Assembly (NCBI GenBank): GCA_900753975.1
Contig: CAAEBC010000062.1
Span: 1-33,890 of the forward strand
Direction: 5' to 3'
Length of the DNA: 33,890 bases
Origin: Clostridia bacterium
GTDB lineage: Bacteria; Bacillota; Clostridia; TANB77; UBA1234
The notes under the pieces were generated by a model. It was given only the letters and a program-made list of their open reading frames with translations, searched no databases and was not told where the DNA came from. How positions within the stretch are numbered: the first letter of the stretch is position 1; each line of letters opens with the position of its first letter. Positions 1 through 7,465 of the stretch are shown in pieces. The position numbers were made by a program, and so were the translations under genes.

Positions 1-117
1 TAAAATAGACCAACATATTCCATACACAAAACATCACCTCTTGTAAATTATATTAAAGAAATGAAATCCCGTCAATATATCGCTATCAATTCATATTTAT
101 AATACTTAGATTAATGC

Positions 118-159
118 AAAGGTCCGTCCCTTTTTCTCAAAGGTCCGTCCCTTTTTCTC
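118..159. repeat. Tandem pair of a 21-bp repeat ending in a palindrome
   Basis: Two perfect head-to-tail copies of a 21-bp unit occupy 118-138 and 139-159. On the minus strand each unit contains the core GAGAAAAAGGGACGGACC. The right copy runs into a perfect 10-bp inverted repeat with a 1-nt centre (151-160 with 162-171). Short GGGACGG-type repeats of this style recur in some clostridial genomes and resemble REP elements mobilised by TnpA-REP (IS200-like) transposases; that link is inference. No other copy was seen in the window. Confidence 0.7.
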
Positions 160-168
160 ATTGAGAAA

Positions 169-195
169 AAGAGGTCATCTACTTGATGACCTCTT
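169..195 (-). terminator. Intrinsic terminator of the pilin gene
   Basis: An 11-bp perfect stem (169-179 with 185-195) has a 5-nt loop. On the minus strand it is followed by a run of T. It lies 36 bp beyond the stop codon of the pilin gene and fits a Rho-independent terminator. The adjoining 21-bp repeats form a further hairpin just downstream. Confidence 0.8.
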
Positions 196-231
196 TAATA
201 AACTATTTTCAATTATTTAATATAATCTTAC

Positions 232-873
232 TTAGTTTGCTGATAAAGTACCAGCTGTTTTATCATAAGATAATGTTTTTGATGAATCTGTTAAAGCTGT
301 AGCAATAGCTTTAGCTCTTTCTTCATATTTGTTTTCGCCAGCAGCAACTGATAATTCTCCATCAACAGCTAAATCAGCTGTGAAATATGTTCTACCACCA
401 GATACGAAACCTGTAGCATTAAATACTTTACCATCAGCTGTTACATACCAAGCTTCATTATGTTCTCTAACTGTAGGTAATGTTATTCCTAAACCACCAT
501 CTTTTGATTTAGCCGCTGCATGAGTTGGTATAATATTTTGACATCCATCAGCATCAGCTTCTGTTGTTTCTTCTCCAGAAGCAACTATGTCAACACCCTT
601 CATTTTACCATATTGTCCACAATCTTCACCTGTAGCTAATGTGTAATAAATTTGCTCTGTGTTTCTTGTTTTGTTTGATGTAGCAAATTCTGTAGCAACA
701 CCTGTCAATTGGTCTGTTAAAGCTGAGCTAACGTTTGAAACGTTTTGTGTAAATGTAGCCAATTGAGCTCTTTCTGGTGTATCCATACCACTAAAAATAA
801 CTACAGCTGCTAAGATGATTATTACGATGATTGTAATAATCAATGAAATTAAAGAAATACCTTGATTTTTCAT
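232..873 (-). CDS. Type IV prepilin, probable major pilin
   Basis: This 213-residue protein begins with a short basic leader (MKNQG) followed by about 22 hydrophobic residues, the class III signal of type IV prepilins; cleavage is expected after Gly5. The mature N-terminus would be ISLIS, so the usual Glu at mature position 5 is Ser. The remaining ~180 residues are polar and rich in Ala, Thr and Gly, with two Cys that could form a disulfide, as in pilin globular domains. A strong site (AAGGAGG) precedes the ATG. It has its own promoter, a ~180-nt leader and a terminator, unlike the other prepilins here. High independent expression suggests the major pilin, but that role is inferred from position and not from a family match. 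Confidence 0.8.
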   Translation of the reverse strand: MKNQGISLISLIITIIVIIILAAVVIFSGMDTPERAQLATFTQNVSNVSSALTDQLTGVATEFATSNKTRNTEQIYYTLATGEDCGQYGKMKGVDIVASGEETTEADADGCQNIIPTHAAAKSKDGGLGITLPTVREHNEAWYVTADGKVFNATGFVSGGRTYFTADLAVDGELSVAAGENKYEERAKAIATALTDSSKTLSYDKTAGTLSAN

Positions 874-1053
874 AATAAAAATCCTCCTTAAAAATTTGTT
901 TTTTGTCTAGAGTTTTACTCTAGCTTTGCTCGTCCTCTGAGTAGGTAAACTCTAGACGGCAGTAGTTTATTTTAGTTAGAATTTAAACTAAACTTAAAAC
1001 TCGCGCTTACTTTTTAAGTTTAACTTAAATGTCCGACCTAAAATCACTTTACA
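874..1053 (-). promoter_or_regulatory. Long structured 5' leader of the pilin mRNA
   Basis: The promoter at 1060-1088 implies a ~180-nt untranslated leader. It contains two large hairpins. The upstream one pairs 13 of 15 bases around 980-1024. The downstream one pairs 945-957 with 905-918. Within the latter, segment 907-913 can instead pair perfectly with 917-923 (7 bp, 3-nt loop), because the motif CTAGAGT occurs twice. The two pairings exclude each other, as in riboswitches and other switching leaders. No T-run follows, so control would act on translation, RNA stability or protein binding. It does not match the c-di-GMP-I or -II consensus as I know them. Confidence 0.55.
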
Positions 1054-1059
1054 TTCTTG

Positions 1060-1088
1060 ATTATACAGAACTGTTTTTAAAATAGCAA
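1060..1088 (-). promoter_or_regulatory. SigA-type promoter of the pilin gene
   Basis: On the minus strand, TTGCTA (1083-1088) and TATAAT (1060-1065) are separated by 17 bp, a near-ideal vegetative promoter. Transcription would begin near 1053. The pilin gene can therefore be transcribed independently of pilB-pilC. Confidence 0.75.
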
Positions 1089-1109
1089 TACCTTTTTTGA
1101 TTAAATTAA

Positions 1110-1138
1110 TGTTACTCAATTATTACAAATATGTAACA
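1110..1138. promoter_or_regulatory. Putative operator TGTTACT-N15-TGTAACA
   Basis: This is an inverted repeat of 7-bp arms with one mismatch and a 15-bp spacer, ending 21 bp upstream of the -35 box of the pilin promoter. The same arms with the same 15-bp spacing lie upstream of the first pilus promoter (10241-10269). The arms are about two helical turns apart, as expected for a dimeric regulator. The regulator is unknown. Confidence 0.5.
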
Positions 1139-1163
1139 TTTACTTATGTTTACAAGCTATATT

Positions 1164-2520
1164 TTACATTCCGTATGCATCAAATAAGAAGTTACCCATA
1201 TATACTTCCATGATTGGTTTTAATACGACAATCATAAATGCTACAAGTACAACACCTGCGATAGCCATAGATACCTGTGGTATAACAGCCATAATTTTTG
1301 ACATTGTTATTTCGATATCATCTGCTATGTATTCCGTAATCTTTCCCATCATCATCTTAATATCTGTTTCCATACCTATTTTTAACATCTCTATTATCAT
1401 CGTCGGCATGAATTTATATGCTTCAAACGGTTCAACCCAAGATAAACCTTGTGCCAAGTTACTTTGGGCTGCCTCAACCATCGCTAGGAACATATTGTTT
1501 TTTACAACTGATTTACTAACTTCCATAGAGTCATCCAGTTTTGCATTGTTTTCTAGGTTTAGCTGCATAGCACGAAGAAATTTTTGCAAATCTAGTCTTA
1601 TCATAAGTTGCCCAAATATTGGCATTGTGTATTTAAATTTATCCATTAAGAATCTTCCACTTGGTGTATTTATCCAAGTAATAAATCCAACTACTATTCC
1701 TGCTATTATACCAACGGATACATACCAGTACTTTGCTATCATCTTCATGAAATTTGAAACGGCAAGTGTCGCCGCAGGAATTTGATCTTCTACCCCTAAT
1801 TCTTTATATAAGTTTTCCATTACCGGCAATCCCCAAACAATAGCTACGATAGTCATAATTATAAGTGCACCAATCATAATTATTGGCTGCGTTACTGCTT
1901 TTTTAACCTGTCTTTTCATCGTTTTAGAATCTTCTAGTGAGCTTAAAGCCTGTGACAAAGATTCTGCAAGCGAGTCTGACATCTCACCAACTTTTATAAT
2001 ACTTACATAAAGCATTGGAAATACTTTAGGATAATGTTCCATTGTTGTATATATGTATTCACCGGCTTCAATACCATTTAGTATATCTGCGATAATATCC
2101 TGCAAGGCAGGATTTTCAGTGTTTTCAAGTATTGTCGTTAGAGCTCTAACATTATTAAAACCAGCTCTTTTTAAAAGGTGAAAGTTTTGTGTGAATGCCA
2201 TTACTTCTTCGGTCTTAACAGTACCTGTCAGTCCTAGATTTTTAAGAAATGGTATTTCTACATCTTTTTTCAAGCCTTTCTTTTTATTTTTTTCTCTTTC
2301 TTGCTTTTCTCTAAGTTTTGTAACAGCTATCGCAGTTACTTGGTTTCTCTTATCTGATTTACCTGAATTTGCAAACAAGCCTTGTGCTTTTTTAACTGAT
2401 ATCGGTGTAAGTCCCCTAGCCTTAAGTCTCTTCATTACATTTATTTCAGAAGTATCATTTAGCTGGCTTCTTACTACTTTTCCGAGTTTTAGTTGCAGCT
2501 TTACAGTTATATACTGGCAT
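1164..2520 (-). CDS. pilC: Type IV pilus inner-membrane platform protein PilC (needs +1 frameshift)
   Basis: PilC is the polytopic GspF-family platform on which the PilB ATPase acts. The main open frame (from 2435) holds the two F domains with membrane segments near 190-215, 240-260 and 395-415 of that frame. A good ribosome site (AAAGGAG) instead precedes an ATG at 2518-2520, which encodes MPVYNCKAATKT, the canonical PilC start. That frame then meets CGG at codon 13 and stops at TGA nine codons after it. Skipping the C of CGG gives GKVVRSQLNDTSEINV and joins the main frame, restoring a typical N-terminus without gap. The internal ATG at 2435 has no ribosome site. Either +1 frameshifting occurs or there is a 1-base insertion. 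It lies 39 bp after pilB, so the two are probably co-transcribed. Confidence 0.88.
2481..2490 (-). other. Putative +1 frameshift site in pilC at a CGG codon
   Basis: On the minus strand the zero frame reads AAA ACT CGG AAA, with CGG at 2482-2484. Conserved PilC sequence requires continuation as GGA AAA GTA, that is, omission of the C at 2484. The same arrangement (AAA ATA CGG AGA) occurs in the carboxypeptidase gene at 29813-29815. An alternative is a spurious extra A in the four-A run at 2487-2490. Confidence 0.6.
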
Positions 2521-2559
2521 TTTAGTTCTCCTTTCTTTTGTAAAACTTAAATCAAGTTA

Positions 2560-4206
2560 TTAGAATGCTAATTTTCTTTTAACTTCATTTAATGTTGTAT
2601 ATCCGTTTGCAACTTTATTAAAAGCATCAACAATCAAAGGTCTATAACCCTCTCTAAATGCTGCCTCTCTTATCTCTGACAAAGGTCTATTTTCCATTAT
2701 TAGCTCTTTTATTTCATCATTTACAGAGAATATTTCTATAGCTGCAATACGACTATAAAATCCTACGCCATTACACTTTTCACAGCCAACTGGATCGTAT
2801 GTATGTTTTCCTTCTAAATCAAATTTATAGTCAAATCTTTTACCTATTGTTTCAAATATCTTCTTTTCTTCGTCATTAAAAGGTCTTTCTTTTGCACAAT
2901 TTTTGCATACTCTTCTTACTAGTCTCTGTCCAATTGAACAAGCCAAAACACTTCCGATATCGTAGTTTGATATACCAAGTTTACGAAGTCTTGTTACGGC
3001 CTCTATACTATCTACGGTGTGCAATGTTGCCAAAACGAAGTGTCCTGTTTGTCCTGCTTGGATGGCAATTTCTGCTGTTTCTCCATCTCTGATCTCTCCG
3101 ACAAGTATGATATCAGGGTCTTGTCTTAAGATAGTTCTAAGAGCATCAGCGAATGTTTCGTTTTTGCTAACTTCTATCTGGTTTAATCCTGCAAGCCTAA
3201 TTTCTACGGGATCCTCGATAGTAGTAATATTTATTTCTGGTTTATTTAATAAGTTCATGGCACTATATAGAGTTGTTGTTTTACCTTCACCAGTAGGAGC
3301 TGTAATAAGAGTTATACAGTTTCTCTTATTAAAACATTTTGCCATAATTTCATCATCACTAGGATATCCAAGTTCTGAAAGACCTTGAACGTTGGCATCT
3401 TTTTTCATAAGTCTTAGAACCATCTTTTCTCCATAGATATTTCTCTGTGAAGATACACGGATGTTGTAGTCTGAGTAAGCTATAATTCTACCATCTTGAG
3501 ATGTTTGTTTTTCTTGGTGCATGTTTGAAATAGCTTTAAGTCTACCTATTATTTGGTTTTGTTTAGCTTTATCTATACTTGTTACTTCGATAAGGTCACC
3601 ATCGATTCTGAACCTAACTCTAAGTCTATCTTCCATCGGCTCAAAGTGAATATCACTCGCTCTTTTTACCATTGCTGATCTTATTATATTATCAACAAGC
3701 TGTGTATTATCTTTTCCAAATGAATCATAGGCTTCTGGAGTTTCAACACTTCTTTCAATATTTGCAATGATTTCATCTATCGTGCTTTCAAAAGTAACGT
3801 ACTCCTCCATCGTTATACCTTTACTTAAAAGTATAAGTCTTATCATGTTCTTTGTATTTTTATCTGTAGGATCTGCGAAAGCAATTTTCAATTTATTGTT
3901 TTCAAATTCGAAAGGCATTACTTTATTTCTTTTTACTATATCCATTGAAAGATAATCTGTAAATTTAAATGTCATTGTCATAGGATCTATTAAAGCAGGT
4001 TTAACTCCACTTTGTTCAGCTATAACGTCTAGTAATTCCTTATCTGGACATAACTTAAGCTGATGAAATGCTTCACCAATTTTCATACCTGGATGTTCAT
4101 TTTTATATTTTACAGCTTCATTTATATCCGCAGATTTAACAAGACCTCTTCTAACTAATTCTCCACCAAGAGGTGTTTTATTAGCTTGGTTTTCAAATAA
4201 TGCCAT
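2560..4206 (-). CDS. pilB: Type IV pilus extension ATPase PilB
   Basis: This 548-residue GspE-family ATPase powers pilus assembly at the cytoplasmic face of PilC. The N-terminal ~140 residues contain two LGxxL...L...L patterns typical of MshEN domains, some of which bind c-di-GMP; binding here is inference. The catalytic half has a Walker A motif near residue 305 written PTGEGKTT, with Glu where Ser is usual. An Asp box, a Walker B region (ILVGEIRDGETA, ~367) and the His box (LATLHT, ~394) follow. CxxC pairs near 434 and 475 are the expected zinc site. GAGGAGG precedes the ATG. It is first in a pilB-pilC unit with its own promoter. No PilT retraction ATPase occurs nearby. Confidence 0.95.
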   Translation of the reverse strand: MALFENQANKTPLGGELVRRGLVKSADINEAVKYKNEHPGMKIGEAFHQLKLCPDKELLDVIAEQSGVKPALIDPMTMTFKFTDYLSMDIVKRNKVMPFEFENNKLKIAFADPTDKNTKNMIRLILLSKGITMEEYVTFESTIDEIIANIERSVETPEAYDSFGKDNTQLVDNIIRSAMVKRASDIHFEPMEDRLRVRFRIDGDLIEVTSIDKAKQNQIIGRLKAISNMHQEKQTSQDGRIIAYSDYNIRVSSQRNIYGEKMVLRLMKKDANVQGLSELGYPSDDEIMAKCFNKRNCITLITAPTGEGKTTTLYSAMNLLNKPEINITTIEDPVEIRLAGLNQIEVSKNETFADALRTILRQDPDIILVGEIRDGETAEIAIQAGQTGHFVLATLHTVDSIEAVTRLRKLGISNYDIGSVLACSIGQRLVRRVCKNCAKERPFNDEEKKIFETIGKRFDYKFDLEGKHTYDPVGCEKCNGVGFYSRIAAIEIFSVNDEIKELIMENRPLSEIREAAFREGYRPLIVDAFNKVANGYTTLNEVKRKLAF

Positions 4207-4268
4207 TTTATTTCCTCCTCTTTTTTCTTATGCATTTACTACTTATACAAAATAATTTTATTACTTTT

Positions 4269-4297
4269 TATATACACAAGTCAACAAATTTTGACAA
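4269..4297 (-). promoter_or_regulatory. Promoter of pilB-pilC
   Basis: On the minus strand TTGTCA (4292-4297) and TATATA (4269-4274) are spaced 17 bp apart, in the 138-bp gap upstream of pilB. The TGTTACA-type inverted repeat of the other two pilus promoters is absent here, so control may differ. Confidence 0.55.
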
Positions 4298-4344
4298 GTT
4301 CATTTATTTACCAAAATTGCTAAAAAATACTGTATTTCTAAACT

Positions 4345-4593
4345 TTAGCCGCCTGTTGATAAATGATAATGTGCGCCTAATCCTTCTGCAATATTTGCAG
4401 CATTATTTATTTCTTCTGCATAAGCATTTTGTATAGCTTCTATTGACTTTGTTTGTCTTATATATGCACTTGCACTTTTTCCATATAACAAAATTCCGTA
4501 TAAGGAAAAAATAAGTATTGTAAAAAATGCAATCATAGTTAATGAACCTTTTTCTTTTTTCATGATTTGTACACTAGTTTGATTCTTAATCAA
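4345..4593 (-). CDS. Small prepilin-like membrane protein
   Basis: This 82-residue protein probably starts at TTG (4591-4593), which has AGGAGG 5 nt upstream; an ATG ten codons later lacks such a site. A basic stretch ending in KKEKG is followed by SLTMI and a hydrophobic segment, the layout of a class III prepilin signal without the +5 Glu. The rest is a helical, charged segment (about 35 residues) with little room for a globular domain. It is the last gene of the upstream pilus operon, 19 bp after the next prepilin gene. It may be a minor pilin or assembly factor; I know of no specific family. Confidence 0.6.
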   Translation of the reverse strand: MIKNQTSVQIMKKEKGSLTMIAFFTILIFSLYGILLYGKSASAYIRQTKSIEAIQNAYAEEINNAANIAEGLGAHYHLSTGG

Positions 4594-4612
4594 ACTTTCC
4601 TCCTTTCAAATA

Positions 4613-5059
4613 TTATCTACCAACTTTAAATGATTGTGATTTCTCTACTAAAACTTTTCCATACATATACTTAAGATTTAAAGACACAACATTTTTTTGT
4701 TCATCATAATCAAATTTAGCATCCAAAATATTTTCGCCAATTAAAACATCATTACGATATATTTCATATTGCATTCTTTCTGTTGCACGATTGCTGATAT
4801 ATTTTATATAATATCTTACATCATTGTCTAATCTTAGGCTCTCGTCTGAATAGTCCAAAGCTTCATTTGCAGACTTTACATCTGATATCAAAAAAGAATA
4901 TATCTTAAGTGCTTCGTTTGAGATTTTTCCTCTATTTGTAACTTGTCCTATTTGTGAAGTGTAGTTTGCAGATATGAAAGTAAATATAACTAAAACTATT
5001 ACAAGAACTATTACATATATAGTTAAAGATGTAAGTGTAACTCCTCTTTTATTTTTCAT
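4613..5059 (-). CDS. Minor type IV prepilin
   Basis: The 148-residue protein starts MKNKRG followed by VTLTS and a long hydrophobic helix, a prepilin peptidase substrate signal. As in the major pilin, Ser replaces the usual Glu at mature position 5. The C-terminal ~100 residues are charged and predicted to be mainly beta structure, loosely resembling PilW/ComGF-like minor pilins. It is followed after 19 bp by the small prepilin-like gene and preceded 12 bp away by another prepilin, so all three probably form one unit with pilD. Confidence 0.7.
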   Translation of the reverse strand: MKNKRGVTLTSLTIYVIVLVIVLVIFTFISANYTSQIGQVTNRGKISNEALKIYSFLISDVKSANEALDYSDESLRLDNDVRYYIKYISNRATERMQYEIYRNDVLIGENILDAKFDYDEQKNVVSLNLKYMYGKVLVEKSQSFKVGR

Positions 5060-5071
5060 TTCTTTACTCCT

Positions 5072-5455
5072 TTACTTCACAATTTTTAAAGACTTTAATT
5101 CTATATTGTACTTATCTGTACTAGTAGGTGTCCTTGTGTATTCAACATTTACTGTTACTAAAAAAACTTTATCATCATAAACTTTGTTTCCATTTTTTAT
5201 TTTTTCTATTTTTACCCTCGCATTCATAAAATTTTCTGAAAATCCAACATCGCTTACCGTTGTCTCTTCTGACTGCAAAACGTTTTCCATTTCTTTTATT
5301 GCAAAATCTAATGCTTCATTTCTTTGAAGTAATAATCTATAGTTAGTGAACGAAGCATTGATAAGTGAACCTGTACAAGCTAAAAATATTGTTATAACAG
5401 CTAGTCCTATTGCAATTTCTATAAGTGAATATCCTTTATTTGATTTCAAATTCAT
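5072..5455 (-). CDS. Minor type IV prepilin (PilV/PilE-like)
   Basis: This 127-residue protein has the classical prepilin signal: leader MNLKSNKG, then YSLIE and a 20-residue hydrophobic helix. It is the only prepilin in the locus that keeps Glu at mature position 5. Minor pilins of this type prime or tip the pilus. The reading frame begins 4 bp after the stop of pilD, so translation is likely coupled to the peptidase that would process it. Confidence 0.8.
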   Translation of the reverse strand: MNLKSNKGYSLIEIAIGLAVITIFLACTGSLINASFTNYRLLLQRNEALDFAIKEMENVLQSEETTVSDVGFSENFMNARVKIEKIKNGNKVYDDKVFLVTVNVEYTRTPTSTDKYNIELKSLKIVK

Positions 5456-5459
5456 TTTA

Positions 5460-6293
5460 TCAACCCCAAACTTTAATCAATTCTAATAAATCTTGTATGT
5501 ATGGTGAAATTATAAGCACTATTATAGTTGCAATAGACAAATAATATCCCCAAGGAATTTCTTTATACTTATGTACTAAAAATCCTATAAATCCTATTAT
5601 AGAAGATAAAGCTATTCCAAGTATTTGCACTGAAAATCCAAACATAAGACCAATTACTGATAAATATTTTATATCTCCATATCCTATAGGTGATTTTTCT
5701 TTATCCTTTAGTAAAGCCTCGATTAATTTATTTATAACGAAAAGTATTAAAGGTATTATAATAGCTCCTATTATTTTGTCTGACATGTATGTTATTGCAT
5801 TCCATAATGTATCATTAAAAGATACATCTTGAACTTTATTCATTCCAAAATACATTACTGTATTAAAAACGAAATATGCAATTGCAACACAAAACTCATA
5901 TATAATTACACCATTTGGTATCTTATAATTTTCCTTATCTATTCCCGCAATAATAAACATACCCGCCATAAATAAATATGCAAAAACTAAATAAATAATA
6001 TCTTCTAAGCCATTTGTTAATGCTAATGTTAAAAATACAATTCCAGAAAAGACTTCAAGCAAAAGATATCTAATTCGTATTTTTTCACCACAGTATCTAC
6101 ATTTTCCACCTAGAAATATATAACTAAATACAGGGATTAAATCCCAAAAGTTTAATTTATGACCACAGGTTGTACAATGTGATCTAACATAAACTATATT
6201 TTCTTTCCTTGGAATTCTATACACTGCAAGTGTAAAAAAGCTTCCAAATACTACGCCTGTGATAGCAATTGCTATATATATAATAATTTCCAT
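5460..6293 (-). CDS. pilD: Prepilin peptidase PilD
   Basis: PilD is a membrane aspartic protease (A24 family) that cleaves class III prepilin leaders after Gly and methylates the new N-terminus. The 277-residue product has an N-terminal cytoplasmic domain with two CxxC pairs (CTTCG and CRYCG), the zinc-binding methylase part. The catalytic Asp residues are seen in IAGIDKENYKIP (~118) and GYGDIKYL (~204). About eight membrane segments follow the family pattern. I chose the ATG at 6291-6293 because GGGAG lies 8 nt upstream; a TTG five codons earlier has no such site. It serves the prepilins encoded on both sides. Confidence 0.93.
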   Translation of the reverse strand: MEIIIYIAIAITGVVFGSFFTLAVYRIPRKENIVYVRSHCTTCGHKLNFWDLIPVFSYIFLGGKCRYCGEKIRIRYLLLEVFSGIVFLTLALTNGLEDIIYLVFAYLFMAGMFIIAGIDKENYKIPNGVIIYEFCVAIAYFVFNTVMYFGMNKVQDVSFNDTLWNAITYMSDKIIGAIIIPLILFVINKLIEALLKDKEKSPIGYGDIKYLSVIGLMFGFSVQILGIALSSIIGFIGFLVHKYKEIPWGYYLSIATIIVLIISPYIQDLLELIKVWG

Positions 6294-6317
6294 TTCTAAA
6301 ACTCCCAACTATTTTTA

Positions 6318-6357
6318 AAGGGATATACACGGAACTTGTAATCGGTGCATATCCCTT
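6318..6357 (-). other. Strong intergenic mRNA hairpin between the PilP-position gene and pilD
   Basis: A 13-bp stem (6318-6330 with 6345-6357, one G-U pair) with a 14-nt loop fills most of the gap before pilD. On the minus strand it is followed by TTAAAAA rather than a T-run, so it is unlikely to terminate efficiently. It may stabilise or partially attenuate the downstream half of the operon. Confidence 0.5.
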
Positions 6358-6367
6358 AATTGTTTAT

Positions 6368-6865
6368 TTATTCTCCTGATGTTTGAAATCTTCTTGCTGC
6401 AGCATCTTCTGGTTTTTCTGATTCAGCAGCTCTTATTCCATCAACTGTTTCATCACCAGTTGACGGATAAACTAAATCTTCTTCATTAGATTTATTATTC
6501 TTTTTTTCTCCACCAGTTGTCATATTTATCGTTCCATTAACTTTTTCTGTAGGCAAATCTGAATTTGAACCGATATCTCCAAACGGTGTTGCCTTGCCTG
6601 TTTGCATTCTAACATCATTTTCTGCATTAGTAATTTGAATAGGCTCTGTTTCGTGAGTAACTGTTATTTGTTTTATATTTTCCAATCTGTTATTTGAAGC
6701 AGCCGAATATTCTTTTGAATCTGCCTGCACATATTTATCGCCTTTCGGTATTTCCATACCATAAGGTATTTTATCTTTGAATGCAACAAAAACAACAGCT
6801 GTAAGTATAACTATTATCACTATAGCAATACCAATTTCTTTAAGTATGTTAAGTAATATTTTCAT
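6368..6865 (-). CDS. Single-pass membrane protein at the PilP position
   Basis: The 165-residue product has one membrane helix at about residues 9-29 followed by a polar, low-complexity extracytoplasmic region rich in Asn, Thr, Glu and Lys. I do not recognise a domain. It sits directly after pilO and before pilD, where Gram-negative systems carry pilP and pilQ. PilP links PilO to the secretin, which a monoderm cell lacks, so this may be a functional substitute or an unrelated pilus accessory. Its gene lies 30 bp downstream of pilO and has the same strand and codon use. Confidence 0.55.
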   Translation of the reverse strand: MKILLNILKEIGIAIVIIVILTAVVFVAFKDKIPYGMEIPKGDKYVQADSKEYSAASNNRLENIKQITVTHETEPIQITNAENDVRMQTGKATPFGDIGSNSDLPTEKVNGTINMTTGGEKKNNKSNEEDLVYPSTGDETVDGIRAAESEKPEDAAARRFQTSGE

Positions 6866-6895
6866 TCACAACAATCCTTTCATAAAAGTTACAAT

Positions 6896-7465
6896 TTATT
6901 TTGTAACAACTGTGATTCCCTCAACAGTGAACTTTGCTTTGGTTACAGTATTCTTGCTTGCACCAGCTTCTAATTGTATGTTATCTATTACAAATCTTAA
7001 CTCTGGGTCGTTTGATAGGTCATATACAAAATTTATTATTGAAATATATGTTCCAGTAACATCAAATTCAAGTGTAGCATTTTCTGTTGTGTTCATCCAG
7101 AATTTCACATTATTATCTTCAGCGTAATTTCCAATAACAATCCATAAATAATCAAGTAAAAATTCTTCTTCTTTCATAGCAGCTTCAAGTTGTTCATCTG
7201 TAGCATTTGCAGCCAAAGAATCATATTCTTGTTTTGCTTTATTAAATTTTGCTTTAGCTGTGGCTACAGAACCAGTTGCAACTGAGTAATTTGTGTTTAT
7301 TGTCATTGCCAATTCGCCTTTATCCTTCTCTAGCTTTTCATTATTTTGGGTTAATGTTTTATATGATGGTATAATCATTCCTGCTAAAACAGTACCATTT
7401 GCAACAGTATTATAGGTAAGATAACCTAAAGCTAAAATCAATAACACTAATAATAATTTTTTCAT
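6896..7465 (-). CDS. pilO: PilO-like alignment subcomplex protein
   Basis: This 189-residue protein has an N-terminal membrane helix (~3-22), a Lys/Glu-rich coiled-coil stretch (~40-90), and a C-terminal alpha/beta domain (~95-189) with a pattern matching PilO family proteins. PilO pairs with PilN to connect cytoplasmic PilM to the rest of the pilus machine. Its start codon overlaps the end of the PilM-PilN gene by 4 bp, so the subunits are translationally coupled. The assignment rests on context and architecture more than on sequence motifs. Confidence 0.78.
   Translation of the reverse strand: MKKLLLVLLILALGYLTYNTVANGTVLAGMIIPSYKTLTQNNEKLEKDKGELAMTINTNYSVATGSVATAKAKFNKAKQEYDSLAANATDEQLEAAMKEEEFLLDYLWIVIGNYAEDNNVKFWMNTTENATLEFDVTGTYISIINFVYDLSNDPELRFVIDNIQLEAGASKNTVTKAKFTVEGITVVTK

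Noticed and set aside
874..1053. c-di-GMP riboswitch in the pilin leader
   Set aside because: A fragment resembling GGACG-CAAAGC is present, but the GEMM-I tetraloop and receptor helices and the class II core are not; I keep only 'structured leader'.
1210..1785. 191-residue plus-strand frame opposite pilC
   Set aside because: It lacks a ribosome site and family features, and lies wholly within the well-supported pilC coding region.
2487..2490. Phase variation by slippage in an A-run in pilC
   Set aside because: A run of four A is too short for frequent slippage. The coincidence with CGG in both affected genes explains the data better, though a sequencing indel cannot be excluded.
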